Origin: an uncultured Alphaproteobacteria bacterium
GTDB lineage: Bacteria > Pseudomonadota > Alphaproteobacteria > HIMB59
Reading direction: 5' to 3'
NCBI GenBank assembly: GCA_902527545.1
Contig: CABZPR010000009.1
Coordinates: 1 to 47,884, forward strand
Length of the DNA: 47,884 bases
The first letter of the stretch is position 1, and the number at the start of each line of letters is the position of its first letter. The notes beneath the pieces were generated by a model. That model was not told the origin of the DNA and did no database searches. It worked only from the letters and a program-made list of their open reading frames with translations. Positions 36,031-44,990 of this stretch are shown one piece after another. Made by a program: the position numbers and the translations under genes.

Positions 36031-36481
36031 AATTATTAGTGTTGTTTCTGGAGGGTTTGACCCTATCCATCCTGGGCATATTATGATGATGAAAGAATGT
36101 TTAGAGTTTTCTAATTTTTTAATTGTAGGTGTAAATTCTAATAAATGGTTAATTGATAAAAAAGGAAATTTTTTTATGGATATTCAACATAGAATGTATG
36201 TTGTTGATAGCTTAAAAGTGGTAAATGAAGCTATGGAATTTGAAGATGATGAAATTGGAAGTGCAAATAATTTGTTAATTCAAGTAAGAAATAAATATCC
36301 AAATGAAAAAATTATTTTTGCTAATGGAGGTGATAGATCAGATACTTCTAAAATTTTAGAATATGAAACAGCAAAGGAATATAATATTGAATTAAAGTTT
36401 GGTGTGGGTGGCAATCACAAAGAGTCCTCTAGTTCTGATTTGTTAAAAAGATGGAGTAAATACTCTAAAATTAAGGGCTAA
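36020..36481 (+). CDS. Cytidylyltransferase-fold nucleotidyltransferase, substrate unknown
   Basis: The 153-residue product, started by GTG at 36020, has the nucleotidyltransferase motif SGGFDPIHPGH (HxGH at residues about 17-20), where the two His bind the nucleotide phosphates. ANGGDRSD follows at about residue 96. This resembles RfaE/HldE domain II and glycerol-3-phosphate cytidylyltransferases. The end, KFGVGGNHKESSSSDLLKRW, replaces the usual ISSTxIR-type motif with a Ser-rich version. No heptose kinase or LPS genes lie nearby, so I do not name a substrate. It overlaps pyrE and converges with pdxH. Confidence 0.8.
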   Translation: MENKIISVVSGGFDPIHPGHIMMMKECLEFSNFLIVGVNSNKWLIDKKGNFFMDIQHRMYVVDSLKVVNEAMEFEDDEIGSANNLLIQVRNKYPNEKIIFANGGDRSDTSKILEYETAKEYNIELKFGVGGNHKESSSSDLLKRWSKYSKIKG

Positions 36482-37058
36482 GGGTATACGATACCCAATC
36501 ATTATCTTTAAACTCAAAGACTTCTCTTTTGTGAATTCTATGAGGCATATCCTCCCAAAACTCGATTTTTGAGTATTTTACTATAAACCCTCCCCAGTAA
36601 TCAGGACGAGGGAAATTTTCATTTTCAGGATATTTATTTTTATAAAATTCAATTTTATTCTCTAAATCTTCTCTTGATTTTAAGACCTTTGATTGATTAG
36701 ATGCCCACGCCCCTATTCGACTTAAATAATGTCTTGAATTAAAATATTTATTTGATGTTTCTTTTGAGATTTTTTCAACTTTACCTTCTATTCTTATTTG
36801 TCTTAATAATGACTTCCAATGGAAATTTAGGCAAACATTAGCATTTTTTAAAATGTCATTTCCTTTATTGCTCTCGTAATTTGTGTAAAAAATAAAACCT
36901 TCATTATTATAATCTTTTAATAGAACCATCCTTGAATGAGGGGTATTTTTATCGTCAACTGTCGATAGACACATTGCATTCGGATCGTTGATCTCTTTTT
37001 CAGTGGCTAAATCAAACCATTCTTTAAACTTAATAATTGGATTTAATTTATCTGACAT
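36471..37058 (-). CDS. pdxH: Pyridoxamine 5'-phosphate oxidase
   Basis: PdxH uses FMN and O2 to make pyridoxal phosphate. The 195-residue product has the flavin-binding split-barrel pattern NAMCLSTVDDKNTPHSRMVLLK, RQIRIEGKVEKIS, ASNQSKVLKSRE and the C-terminal EFWEDMPHRIHKREVFEF. The family end signature RLHDR...RLxP appears here as RIHKR...TLSP, so two often conserved positions differ. It diverges from fabI after 31 bases and overlaps the nucleotidyltransferase gene 3' end by 11 bases. Confidence 0.92.
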   Translation of the reverse strand: MSDKLNPIIKFKEWFDLATEKEINDPNAMCLSTVDDKNTPHSRMVLLKDYNNEGFIFYTNYESNKGNDILKNANVCLNFHWKSLLRQIRIEGKVEKISKETSNKYFNSRHYLSRIGAWASNQSKVLKSREDLENKIEFYKNKYPENENFPRPDYWGGFIVKYSKIEFWEDMPHRIHKREVFEFKDNDWVSYTLSP

Positions 37059-37089
37059 GGTATGAGTATTATATTAATTTTATCAAAAA

Positions 37090-37911
37090 ATGGATTTAAA
37101 AAATAAAAAAGGACTAATAATGGGAGTGGCTAATGATAAGTCCATTGCCTGGGGTATAGCTCAACAATGCTCAAATTTTGGTGCTGAATTAGCTTTTACT
37201 TATCAAAATGATCTTTTATTAAAGAGAATAGATCCTTTAGCTAAATCTGTTGGTTCCAATTTATTGATACAATGTGATGTTAGTGATGAAGGGTCAGTAA
37301 AAAAAGCTTTTGAAAAAATTAAAGATAAATGGGGAAAATTGGATTTTTTTGTTCACGCTGTTGCGTTTGCAGATAAAAGTGAGCTAAGAGGTAAGTATGT
37401 TGAAACTTCAAAAGAGAATTTTTTAAATAGTCTAAATATTTCTTGTTATTCCTTCACTGAGTCTTGTAAATATTGCTATGAATTAATGGATAATGGCGGG
37501 AGTATTTTAACATTAACTTACTATGGAGCAGAGCAAGTTATGCCACACTATAATGTAATGGGAGTAGCAAAATCAGCGCTTGAGGCCTCAGTAAAATATC
37601 TTGCTGTTGATATGGGGGATAAAAATATAAGGGTTAACGCTATATCTGCAGGCCCAATTAAAACTCTTGCGGCTTCTGGTATTGGTGATTTTAGATTTAT
37701 TTTAAAATGGAATGAGCTAAATTCTCCATTAAAGAGAAATGTTACACTTGAAGATGTTGGTAACACAGGAGCATACCTTTTAAGCGACCTATCATCTGGT
37801 GTAACTGGTGAAATTCACCATGTTGATTGCGGTTATCATACAGTTGGAATGGTAGCAGTTGATGAAGCTGGGGGTGTAGCAGGCTTATTAAATGAGTTTA
37901 GTAAAAAATAA
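37090..37911 (+). CDS. fabI: Enoyl-[acyl-carrier-protein] reductase (NADH) FabI
   Basis: FabI reduces the enoyl-ACP double bond in each fatty acid elongation cycle. The 273-residue short-chain dehydrogenase fold has GVANDKSIAWGIAQ near residue 11-24 for nucleotide binding, and the FabI catalytic pattern with Tyr before MGVAKSALEASVKYLAVD (Tyr-x6-Lys). SAGPIKTLAASGIGDFR is typical of the triclosan-binding loop. It precedes aroC by 7 bases, a pairing often seen in alphaproteobacteria. Confidence 0.96.
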   Translation: MDLKNKKGLIMGVANDKSIAWGIAQQCSNFGAELAFTYQNDLLLKRIDPLAKSVGSNLLIQCDVSDEGSVKKAFEKIKDKWGKLDFFVHAVAFADKSELRGKYVETSKENFLNSLNISCYSFTESCKYCYELMDNGGSILTLTYYGAEQVMPHYNVMGVAKSALEASVKYLAVDMGDKNIRVNAISAGPIKTLAASGIGDFRFILKWNELNSPLKRNVTLEDVGNTGAYLLSDLSSGVTGEIHHVDCGYHTVGMVAVDEAGGVAGLLNEFSKK

Positions 37912-37918
37912 TTAGTTC

Positions 37919-39001
37919 ATGTCACATAATTCTTTTGGAAATTTATTAAAGTTTACTACTTGGGGAGAAAGTCATGGAGAAGCTATAGGTTGTGTCGTCG
38001 ATGGTTTCCCAGCAGGAATACCTATTAACACAAAATATATTCAAACAAGATTAGATTTAAGAAAACCAGGTCAGTCAAAATTTACAACACAAAGAAAAGA
38101 GAAAGATGAAGTTAATTTACTCTCAGGGGTTTTTAACGGTAAAAGTACTGGTGCTCCAATATCAATGATAATTTATAACTCTGATCAAAGAAGTAAGGAC
38201 TATTCAGAAATCAAAAATAAATTTAGACCTGGTCATGCTGATTACACTTATTTTATGAAATATAAAAATTATGATTATAGAGGTGGAGGAAGGTCTAGTG
38301 CAAGAGAAACCGCGATGAGAGTTGCTGCAGGCGCTCTTTCAGAATTACTTCTGAAAAAAATTTCAAAAAATAAAATAAATGTTACAAGTGCTGTTATTCA
38401 AATAGGTAATGAAAAGATAGAAAACTCAACTTGGAATAACAATTTTATTAACAAAAATCCTTTTTTCTCACCAAATAAGTCCATCCTTAAAAAATGGGAA
38501 AATCTGATCCTTACTCATCGAAAAAAAGGTTCTTCTCTTGGTGCTGTAATTGAAGTTAGAGTCTCAAATTGTCCTGTAGGTATAGGAGAACCAATATATC
38601 AAAAACTTGACTCAGAGTTATCAAAAGCGATTATGAGCATTAATGCTGTAAAAGGTATAGAGTTTGGCACTGGTTTTGATTTAGTAAACTATGATGGCAC
38701 TAATGGATCTGATCAAATTAACTTTGAGAATAAAAAAATTAAATTTCATACTAACCATGCTGGTGGAATATTAGGTGGTATCTCTTCAGGACAAGATATA
38801 ATTTTTAGATACATTGTTAAACCTACAAGTTCAGTGTTAAGTGAAAAAAATACCGTTACAAAGAATTTTAAAAATACTAAAATAAAAACTAGAGGACGTC
38901 ACGATCCATGTGTAGGTATTAGAGCAGTACCAGTGGGAATTGCTATGACCAATTTTGTAATCGCAGATTTGTTACTAATTCTTAAATCAAAATCACTTTA
39001 A
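37919..39001 (+). CDS. aroC: Chorismate synthase
   Basis: AroC makes chorismate from EPSP and needs reduced FMN. The 360-residue product carries the three family signatures: TTWGESHGEAIGCVVDG (about residues 13-29), GGGRSSARETAMRVAAGA (121-138) and RGRHDPCVGIRAVPVGIAM (around 328-346). Length is typical. It is the second gene of a fabI-aroC pair and converges on dxs with a 9-base overlap. Confidence 0.97.
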   Translation: MSHNSFGNLLKFTTWGESHGEAIGCVVDGFPAGIPINTKYIQTRLDLRKPGQSKFTTQRKEKDEVNLLSGVFNGKSTGAPISMIIYNSDQRSKDYSEIKNKFRPGHADYTYFMKYKNYDYRGGGRSSARETAMRVAAGALSELLLKKISKNKINVTSAVIQIGNEKIENSTWNNNFINKNPFFSPNKSILKKWENLILTHRKKGSSLGAVIEVRVSNCPVGIGEPIYQKLDSELSKAIMSINAVKGIEFGTGFDLVNYDGTNGSDQINFENKKIKFHTNHAGGILGGISSGQDIIFRYIVKPTSSVLSEKNTVTKNFKNTKIKTRGRHDPCVGIRAVPVGIAMTNFVIADLLLILKSKSL

Positions 39002-40858
39002 AAACTTAGTAAGTTTTTCATATATTTTTTTTGAAGAAATACCTGATAAAGTGTATTGATCTTCAATATCAGATTGATCAATAAATTTATCTTTCATGAA
39101 AAAATTTAAAATTTTTGGTGTTTTAGATAATTCATTTAACAAATAATTGTTTACTTGACTTGAAAATCCACCTATTGCGTTCTCCTCAATAGTCACAAAA
39201 ATTTCATGATTTCTTATTAGAGAATTGATGGATTTCCTATCTATTGGTTTAGCAAATCTCATATCCAACACACTACATTGAAATTTATAATTTTTTTTTA
39301 TTAATTTAGAAACCTCCAAGATTTTTTGAAGCCGAGTGCCTAAACTAAGTAATGCAATTTTTTTTCCTTTTTTTACTATTTTTGCTTCACCCAATTTAAT
39401 TTTACCAAACTTTGCTTTTTCATCGTAATCATTAGCTAAATTTCTTGGATATCTAATCGCAGAGGGTTTGTCATTAATTTTCAATGATAATTTAATCATA
39501 TTTTTTAACTCTTCCCCACTTGAGGGAGCCATAACTATGAAATTTGGTAAGCAACATAAATAACTCAAATCGAAAGATCCTGCATGAGTAGCTCCATCAG
39601 CACCAACAAAACCTGATCTATCTATTAAAAATCTAACTGGTAAAGACTGGATGGCAATATCATGTATTATTTGATCATATGCCCTTTGCAAAAAGGTAGA
39701 ATATATTGCCACGAAAGGCTTCACTTTTTCTGTAGCCATACCTCCAGCAAATGTTACGGCATGCTGTTCTGCTATTCCTACATCATAAAAACGATTTGGG
39801 TATATATCTTTGAATTTATCCAAACCTGTTCCTGAGGGCATTGCTGCTGTAATTGCAACAATTTTTTTGTCTTTTTTTGCTAATTTTAAAAGAGTATCGC
39901 TTACAACATTAGTAAATGTTTTTTCTTTAGATTTATTTTGAACACCTGTTTTTAAATTAAAAGATGATACGCCGTGAAATTTATCTTTTGAACTTTCTGC
40001 AGGTTTGTAACCTTTACCTTTTTTTGTTATTAGATGTAAAAAAACAGGACCATGCAATTCCTTTTTTTTATACTTCTTAAATAATTGAACCAATAATTTT
40101 AAATTGTGCCCGTCAATAGGACCTAAGTAGTTTAATCCAAGTTCTTCAAATAATGTATTTCCAGTTAAATAGCCTTTTAAATAACCTTCAGTTTTTTTTG
40201 CAAAATCTCCTATTTCGTTAGGTAGTTTTTTAGTAAAGTTTTTTATGATATCTCTTAAGCTCTCATATGATTTTGAACTTAATAGGTTTACAAGATATTT
40301 ACTCATTGCACCGACTGGTTCTGCGATAGACATTTCATTATCATTTAGAATAATCAGGGAATTTTTATTCAAATGTCCTAAATTATTTAGACCCTCATAA
40401 GCTAATCCTGCACTAATAGCGCCATCACCGATAATGCTAATAACATCAAAATTTTGATAGAGCATATCTCTCGCTGCCGTAATTCCTAAATTGGCTGAGA
40501 CTGAAGTTGAACTATGTGCGGCCCCAAAAGGATCATAAATGCTCTCAGATCTTTTAGTAAAACCTGATAGACCATTCTTTTTCCTTAACGTATGAATTTT
40601 GCTTTTTCTACCAGTTAATATTTTGTGGGGATAGGTCTGATGACCTACATCCCAAATAATTTTATCTCTTGGAGTATCAAAGACATAATGTAGAGCCGAT
40701 GTTAATTCTATAACTCCCAAACTAGCACCTAAATGTCCTCCTGTCTTAGATACTACTTGTATTGTGTATTCTCTTAATTCATCATTAAGTTTTTTTAATT
40801 GATTAAACGATAATTTCTTTAGATCGTTTGGAAAATTAATTTTACTTAAAATTGACAT
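38993..40858 (-). CDS. dxs: 1-Deoxy-D-xylulose-5-phosphate synthase
   Basis: DXS condenses pyruvate and glyceraldehyde 3-phosphate, using thiamine diphosphate, to start the MEP isoprenoid route. The 621-residue product has the thiamine motif GDGAISAGLAYEGLNN...NDNEMS, the transketolase-type DRSGFVGADGATHAG and the N-terminal WDVGHQTYPHKILTG. Length is typical (about 620-640). It follows xseB by 13 bases in the HDAC-xseB-dxs run, at the end of the dcw cluster. Isoprenoids supply the undecaprenyl carrier used by MraY, which gives the arrangement some logic. Confidence 0.97.
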   Translation of the reverse strand: MSILSKINFPNDLKKLSFNQLKKLNDELREYTIQVVSKTGGHLGASLGVIELTSALHYVFDTPRDKIIWDVGHQTYPHKILTGRKSKIHTLRKKNGLSGFTKRSESIYDPFGAAHSSTSVSANLGITAARDMLYQNFDVISIIGDGAISAGLAYEGLNNLGHLNKNSLIILNDNEMSIAEPVGAMSKYLVNLLSSKSYESLRDIIKNFTKKLPNEIGDFAKKTEGYLKGYLTGNTLFEELGLNYLGPIDGHNLKLLVQLFKKYKKKELHGPVFLHLITKKGKGYKPAESSKDKFHGVSSFNLKTGVQNKSKEKTFTNVVSDTLLKLAKKDKKIVAITAAMPSGTGLDKFKDIYPNRFYDVGIAEQHAVTFAGGMATEKVKPFVAIYSTFLQRAYDQIIHDIAIQSLPVRFLIDRSGFVGADGATHAGSFDLSYLCCLPNFIVMAPSSGEELKNMIKLSLKINDKPSAIRYPRNLANDYDEKAKFGKIKLGEAKIVKKGKKIALLSLGTRLQKILEVSKLIKKNYKFQCSVLDMRFAKPIDRKSINSLIRNHEIFVTIEENAIGGFSSQVNNYLLNELSKTPKILNFFMKDKFIDQSDIEDQYTLSGISSKKIYEKLTKFLK

Positions 40859-40871
40859 TTAAATTTTTAAG

Positions 40872-41096
40872 TTATTTGAATTCAGTTGAACTTAAAGATT
40901 TATTTTTTTTTACAATTTTATCGATTTTAAGTTTAGCAGATTTAAGTTTTTCCTCACAAAATTCTTTCAATTCAATACCCTCTTCAAATAACTTAATGCT
41001 ATCCTCAAGGGGAGTGTCTTCATTCTCTAATAAATCAGATATTTCTTCCAATCTTTTTAATGCACTTTCAAAATTATTTTCATTTTTTTTATTCAT
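40872..41096 (-). CDS. xseB: Exodeoxyribonuclease VII small subunit
   Basis: XseB is the small subunit of ExoVII, a single-strand nuclease of repair and recombination. The 74-residue helical product has FESALKRLEEISDLLENEDTP...SIKLFEEGIELKEFCEEKL, the XseB signature. The ATG at 41096 is preferred to the TTG at 41108. It overlaps the HDAC-like gene by 8 bases. The large subunit gene xseA is not in the window. Confidence 0.92.
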   Translation of the reverse strand: MNKKNENNFESALKRLEEISDLLENEDTPLEDSIKLFEEGIELKEFCEEKLKSAKLKIDKIVKKNKSLSSTEFK

Positions 41097-42009
41097 TTGA
41101 GTACTCAACTAATTTTTTAAGATGGTTATTTAAACCGTTGTGCAAACCATTCATATCGTATCCACCCTCTAAGACGGAAATTATTGGAACATTATTTGCA
41201 AATTTTTCCAATATAATTTTTGTCACCCAATAAAAGTCATCATCCTCTAAATTTATAGATGCTAACGGGTCTAATTTATGTGCATCAAAACCTGCAGAGA
41301 AATATATTAAATCAAATTTTGTATTAATTTTATCAACAATATGTTTTCTAAATAAGGATCTAAAAGAACTTGTGTCACAATTGCTAGGCAAAGGGCAATT
41401 AAATATATTCCCAACACCAACTTCGTTAAGTGATCCAGTCCCTGGGTAAAAAGGATATTGATGACTTGAGGCATAATATATATTGGGGTTATTTTCAAAG
41501 ATATGCTGTGTACCATTACCGTGATGTACATCAAAATCAATAATTAAGATTTTTCTAAATTTACCCGTATTTAATGCATATTGAGCTGAAATAGCGACGT
41601 TGTTAAATACACCAAAACCCATAGCTTTATTACTTTCAGCATGATGACCTGGTGGTCTATGTGCACAAAAGAAAACACTGCTACTTTTATTTCTAATTAT
41701 ATGGTTAACAGAATCAACACTTCCTCCTACAGCTAAGAGATAACTATTTAAACTATTAGGACTGGCAACAGTATCAGGGTCAAAATATTTAAAACCAGAA
41801 GTAGGTATAGAGTCAAAAATATTATTAACATAATCTATGTCATGAACTAAGGAAATCGTTTCTTTGTCGGCTATAGTCGGTTCAATGAGATTATGATTAG
41901 AATAATCTTTTTTAATTAAATTATTTACTACTTCTATTCTTTCTATAGATTCAGGGTGGTTACCAGTATCGTGGTTTTTATATTCTTCTGAAAATATAAT
42001 ATTTATCAT
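41089..42009 (-). CDS. Histone deacetylase / acetylpolyamine amidohydrolase-like protein
   Basis: Bacterial HDAC-fold enzymes are Zn amidohydrolases, often acting on acetylpolyamines or acetoin-related substrates. The start is the ATG at 42009 (MINIIFSEEYKNHDTGNHPE), which overlaps the upstream gene by ATGA. The 306-residue product has AHRPPGHHAE, with the catalytic His pair, then LIIDFDVHHGNGTQHI with Zn-binding Asp and His, and YFSAGFDAHKLDPL with the third Zn ligand Asp. Catalytic residues look intact. The xseB and dxs genes follow, an order often seen in alphaproteobacteria. The substrate is unknown. Confidence 0.9.
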   Translation of the reverse strand: MINIIFSEEYKNHDTGNHPESIERIEVVNNLIKKDYSNHNLIEPTIADKETISLVHDIDYVNNIFDSIPTSGFKYFDPDTVASPNSLNSYLLAVGGSVDSVNHIIRNKSSSVFFCAHRPPGHHAESNKAMGFGVFNNVAISAQYALNTGKFRKILIIDFDVHHGNGTQHIFENNPNIYYASSHQYPFYPGTGSLNEVGVGNIFNCPLPSNCDTSSFRSLFRKHIVDKINTKFDLIYFSAGFDAHKLDPLASINLEDDDFYWVTKIILEKFANNVPIISVLEGGYDMNGLHNGLNNHLKKLVEYSNE

Positions 42010-42677
42010 TTTAAAAGATTTAATAAAAAATTTTGAAACCAATCATAATTTTTGTATTGGTGTTTTTTAAAATCTTTCATTATTTTATTTAATTTATCTA
42101 TATAAGGATATTTTATTTTTACTATATCGTGCCATCTTTTTATTGTATTAGAAGTAACCTCAGGATGGAATTGAAACCCATAAATATCTTTTCTTATAAT
42201 TTTAAAAGAGTCTACTTCATATAAAATACCCTTAGCTAATAGCTCCATATTTTTATTATAAGAAATACCCTCTGTGTGGAATTGTAAGAAAGAATGATTA
42301 TTTTTAAAATACATGTTATTTATTTTATAATTTTTCTTATAGCCACACTCAAATAATTTATTTTTCGATTTTGATATTTTTGATCCGTAAATTTTTGCAA
42401 TTAATTGAGCACCTAAACATATACCTACAATTATTTTATTTTTTTTTATTATATAATTAAGAAATTTATATTCATTCAAAATAGCATTTGATTTACTATT
42501 TGCACTTTGTTTACCACCGTGGAATATAAATAAATCAAAACGATCGATATCTTTTTTTTTTAAAAAATGTAAATTTTTATAAAAAATCGTAGAGCATTGA
42601 TGTTCTTTTTGAAAAAATTTTGAAACTACACTTACATCAGCAACTTCACTATGAATTATTTGTAGCACTCTCTTCAT
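42006..42677 (-). CDS. Class I glutamine amidotransferase-like protein
   Basis: The 223-residue product has the triad of class I amidotransferases: Cys87 in GICLGAQLIA, and His171 with Glu173 in FQFHPEVTS. It stands alone with no synthetase domain, so it is like stand-alone GuaA-type or PuuD-type proteins. It overlaps ftsW by 29 bases and the deacetylase by 4. The position usually held by murG in dcw clusters is taken by this gene. The acceptor or hydrolysis substrate is unknown. Confidence 0.87.
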   Translation of the reverse strand: MKRVLQIIHSEVADVSVVSKFFQKEHQCSTIFYKNLHFLKKKDIDRFDLFIFHGGKQSANSKSNAILNEYKFLNYIIKKNKIIVGICLGAQLIAKIYGSKISKSKNKLFECGYKKNYKINNMYFKNNHSFLQFHTEGISYNKNMELLAKGILYEVDSFKIIRKDIYGFQFHPEVTSNTIKRWHDIVKIKYPYIDKLNKIMKDFKKHQYKNYDWFQNFLLNLLK

Positions 42678-43749
42678 TTTTACTAAAATTTATGACTGTA
42701 CCAAATATTATAGCATAAGAAAGCATTGATGAACCTCCATAACTAATAAATGGTAATGTCATTCCTGTGGGGGGTATAAGTTTTATAGCAGATCCAATAT
42801 TTACAAATGCTTGCAAACACATTAAAAAACAAAGACAGAAGATTGTGTTAGAAATAAATAAATTAGATGGTCTTAAAATAGATTTTCTCGCTAAAATAAA
42901 AAAAACTGGATATAAAAAAGACACGAATAATCCAAATAAAACTCCAAATTCTTCAACTAAAATAGCAAATATAAAATCATTGTGGGACTCAGGTATTGAA
43001 TATTTCAGTTGACCTTCACCTAATCCGACACCGAAAATTCCACCTGTTTTGATTGCTGATAAACTTCTTGAAATTTGAGAATTATCACCATCTAAAAAGT
43101 TATCAATTCTATATGCAACATGATCTAGTAGAAAATAGGCAATTAGTAAGAAAAATAATCCCACAAATCCAAGTACAATAAAAAGTTTAATATTTCTAAA
43201 ATATAAAATTAAAATTAAAGAAATAATAGATATATAAACTAATAAAGTACCAATATCTGGTTGACTGAATAATAGTAATATAACTAAAAGTATAATTATA
43301 AAACTTATGAATAAATATAATTTATTATTAGTTTTAGTATATAAATAACAAAACCAAGAAAACATACAGATAAGAGGTCCTTTAAGTAATTCGGATGGCT
43401 GAATAGAAAAAAAATTAAAACTTATCCATCTTGTAGCTCCTTTAATTTCATATCCAAAAATCGGTACTACCAATAGAAGAAAAATAAAAAAAATACACAT
43501 TATATTTAAAATTTTTCTTAAATCATTTTTAGGAAGCAATGATAAAAATACTAATATAACTATAGATATAGATAAAAAAATAATATGTTTAAATATAAGT
43601 AAGATTGAATATTCGTCACCAATTAAAGAATATATAGCGAGGATACCAATGAACGATAAAATGAATGGAATAATAAATAGTTTTTTTGGCAAAATATACC
43701 AATTAGAACCTAATAAACTTTGATCATCTCTAAATAGAATATTTTTCAT
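42649..43749 (-). CDS. ftsW: Peptidoglycan polymerase FtsW
   Basis: FtsW is the septal SEDS-family glycosyltransferase that polymerises lipid II during division. The 366-residue product has about ten membrane segments, GATRWISFNFFSIQPSELLKG near residue 105-125, and PTGMTLPFISYGGSSML near the C-terminus, the SEDS signature. RodA is an alternative but the murD-ftsW neighbourhood favours FtsW. Its start overlaps the murD stop by ATGA. Confidence 0.94.
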   Translation of the reverse strand: MKNILFRDDQSLLGSNWYILPKKLFIIPFILSFIGILAIYSLIGDEYSILLIFKHIIFLSISIVILVFLSLLPKNDLRKILNIMCIFFIFLLLVVPIFGYEIKGATRWISFNFFSIQPSELLKGPLICMFSWFCYLYTKTNNKLYLFISFIIILLVILLLFSQPDIGTLLVYISIISLILILYFRNIKLFIVLGFVGLFFLLIAYFLLDHVAYRIDNFLDGDNSQISRSLSAIKTGGIFGVGLGEGQLKYSIPESHNDFIFAILVEEFGVLFGLFVSFLYPVFFILARKSILRPSNLFISNTIFCLCFLMCLQAFVNIGSAIKLIPPTGMTLPFISYGGSSMLSYAIIFGTVINFSKNEESATNNS

Positions 43750-44990
43750 AATATTGCCTTTTTAATTAGTTGATTGAAATGTTTTCCACGATCTAAATAG
43801 TTTTTATAATAGTCATAGGACTCACCCCCAGGAGAGAAAAGAATATAATCATATTTGTTAAATTTTAATATTAATTTTAAGAAATGAATTAATTGAATTA
43901 GATTTGTAAATTTAATGCAATTAGAGTTAATAAAATTTAGATGATCATAAAATAATTTATTTTGAAATCCAAATATTAACACTAATGTGTTAGTAATATT
44001 AAATTTATGGTTTTTATCTTGTTTTTTAAATTTACCTCCAAGAATTAGAATTTTTTTAGAACTATAAATTAAATTATTTTTGTATACAGCATTGTTTAAG
44101 TTAGTACACTTACTATCATTATAAATTTTTAAATTGTTAGAATTATATATGAGTTGATTTCTGTATTTTAATTCACTTGATATATTACTTTTTTGTATTT
44201 TAATTTTTGAGTCGATGTTATTGATTAGATTTCTAATCGAATTTAAATTGATTTCTTTAATATGTTCATTAAGATCTTTTTTTGAAGGTAATCTATAATT
44301 ATATAAAATTAATCTCCTTTTATTAATATCTATAAGACTTCTATATTTTAAAAATAATTCTTTTGATAAAAATAAATTAGAGTTTTTATGTAAAAATTTT
44401 TGTATACGAAATTTAGAAATTACATAGTTTCTAAAAGTTTTATGATAGTCTATATGATCATTAAATATATTTGTTATTAAGGCATAATTTAATTTTAAAA
44501 ATTTTATTTTATCTAATTGATAAGAACTTAACTCAATAATTAAAATATCTATTTTTGATAAATAATTATTTAAATTCTTTTTATCTATAATAGTTTTTCC
44601 AAAATTTCCTATAATTTTTGTATTATATTTTTTTGATAAAATTTCTTTTAAATAACTACAAGTGGAAGATTTTCCCTCTGTGCCTGTTACACCAATTATT
44701 TTTTGTGTAGATATTTCTAGAGATAAAAAATCTAGATCAATCAAAATTTTATTTTTATGCTTAAATAAAAAATGATTTTTTTCAATCTTTATTGATGGTG
44801 AAACGACAAAATAATGGTATTCATTTATTCTACTTAGTAAGAACTTTTTACTGATTACTTTTTTATGATTAATTTTTTTAATATCATCATAAATATTGTA
44901 ATTACATTTTTGATTATAAAGATATTTCTCTACTGATTTTCCGCTTATACCATATCCATATATTAAAAATTTTTTTTTTAAATTTATCAA
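43746..44990 (-). CDS. murD: UDP-N-acetylmuramoylalanine--D-glutamate ligase MurD
   Basis: MurD adds D-Glu to UDP-MurNAc-L-Ala using ATP. The 414-residue product has an N-terminal Rossmann segment FLIYGYGISGKSVEKYL, ATP loop GVTGTEGKSSTCSYL, the ITNIFNDHIDYH metal-site region and NDSKCTNLNNAV (usual NDSKATN). It is short for the family (about 440-470) and unusually Asn- and Lys-rich. The only fitting start is TTG at 44990, directly after the mraY TAA. It overlaps ftsW by 4 bases. Confidence 0.92.
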   Translation of the reverse strand: MINLKKKFLIYGYGISGKSVEKYLYNQKCNYNIYDDIKKINHKKVISKKFLLSRINEYHYFVVSPSIKIEKNHFLFKHKNKILIDLDFLSLEISTQKIIGVTGTEGKSSTCSYLKEILSKKYNTKIIGNFGKTIIDKKNLNNYLSKIDILIIELSSYQLDKIKFLKLNYALITNIFNDHIDYHKTFRNYVISKFRIQKFLHKNSNLFLSKELFLKYRSLIDINKRRLILYNYRLPSKKDLNEHIKEINLNSIRNLINNIDSKIKIQKSNISSELKYRNQLIYNSNNLKIYNDSKCTNLNNAVYKNNLIYSSKKILILGGKFKKQDKNHKFNITNTLVLIFGFQNKLFYDHLNFINSNCIKFTNLIQLIHFLKLILKFNKYDYILFSPGGESYDYYKNYLDRGKHFNQLIKKAIL

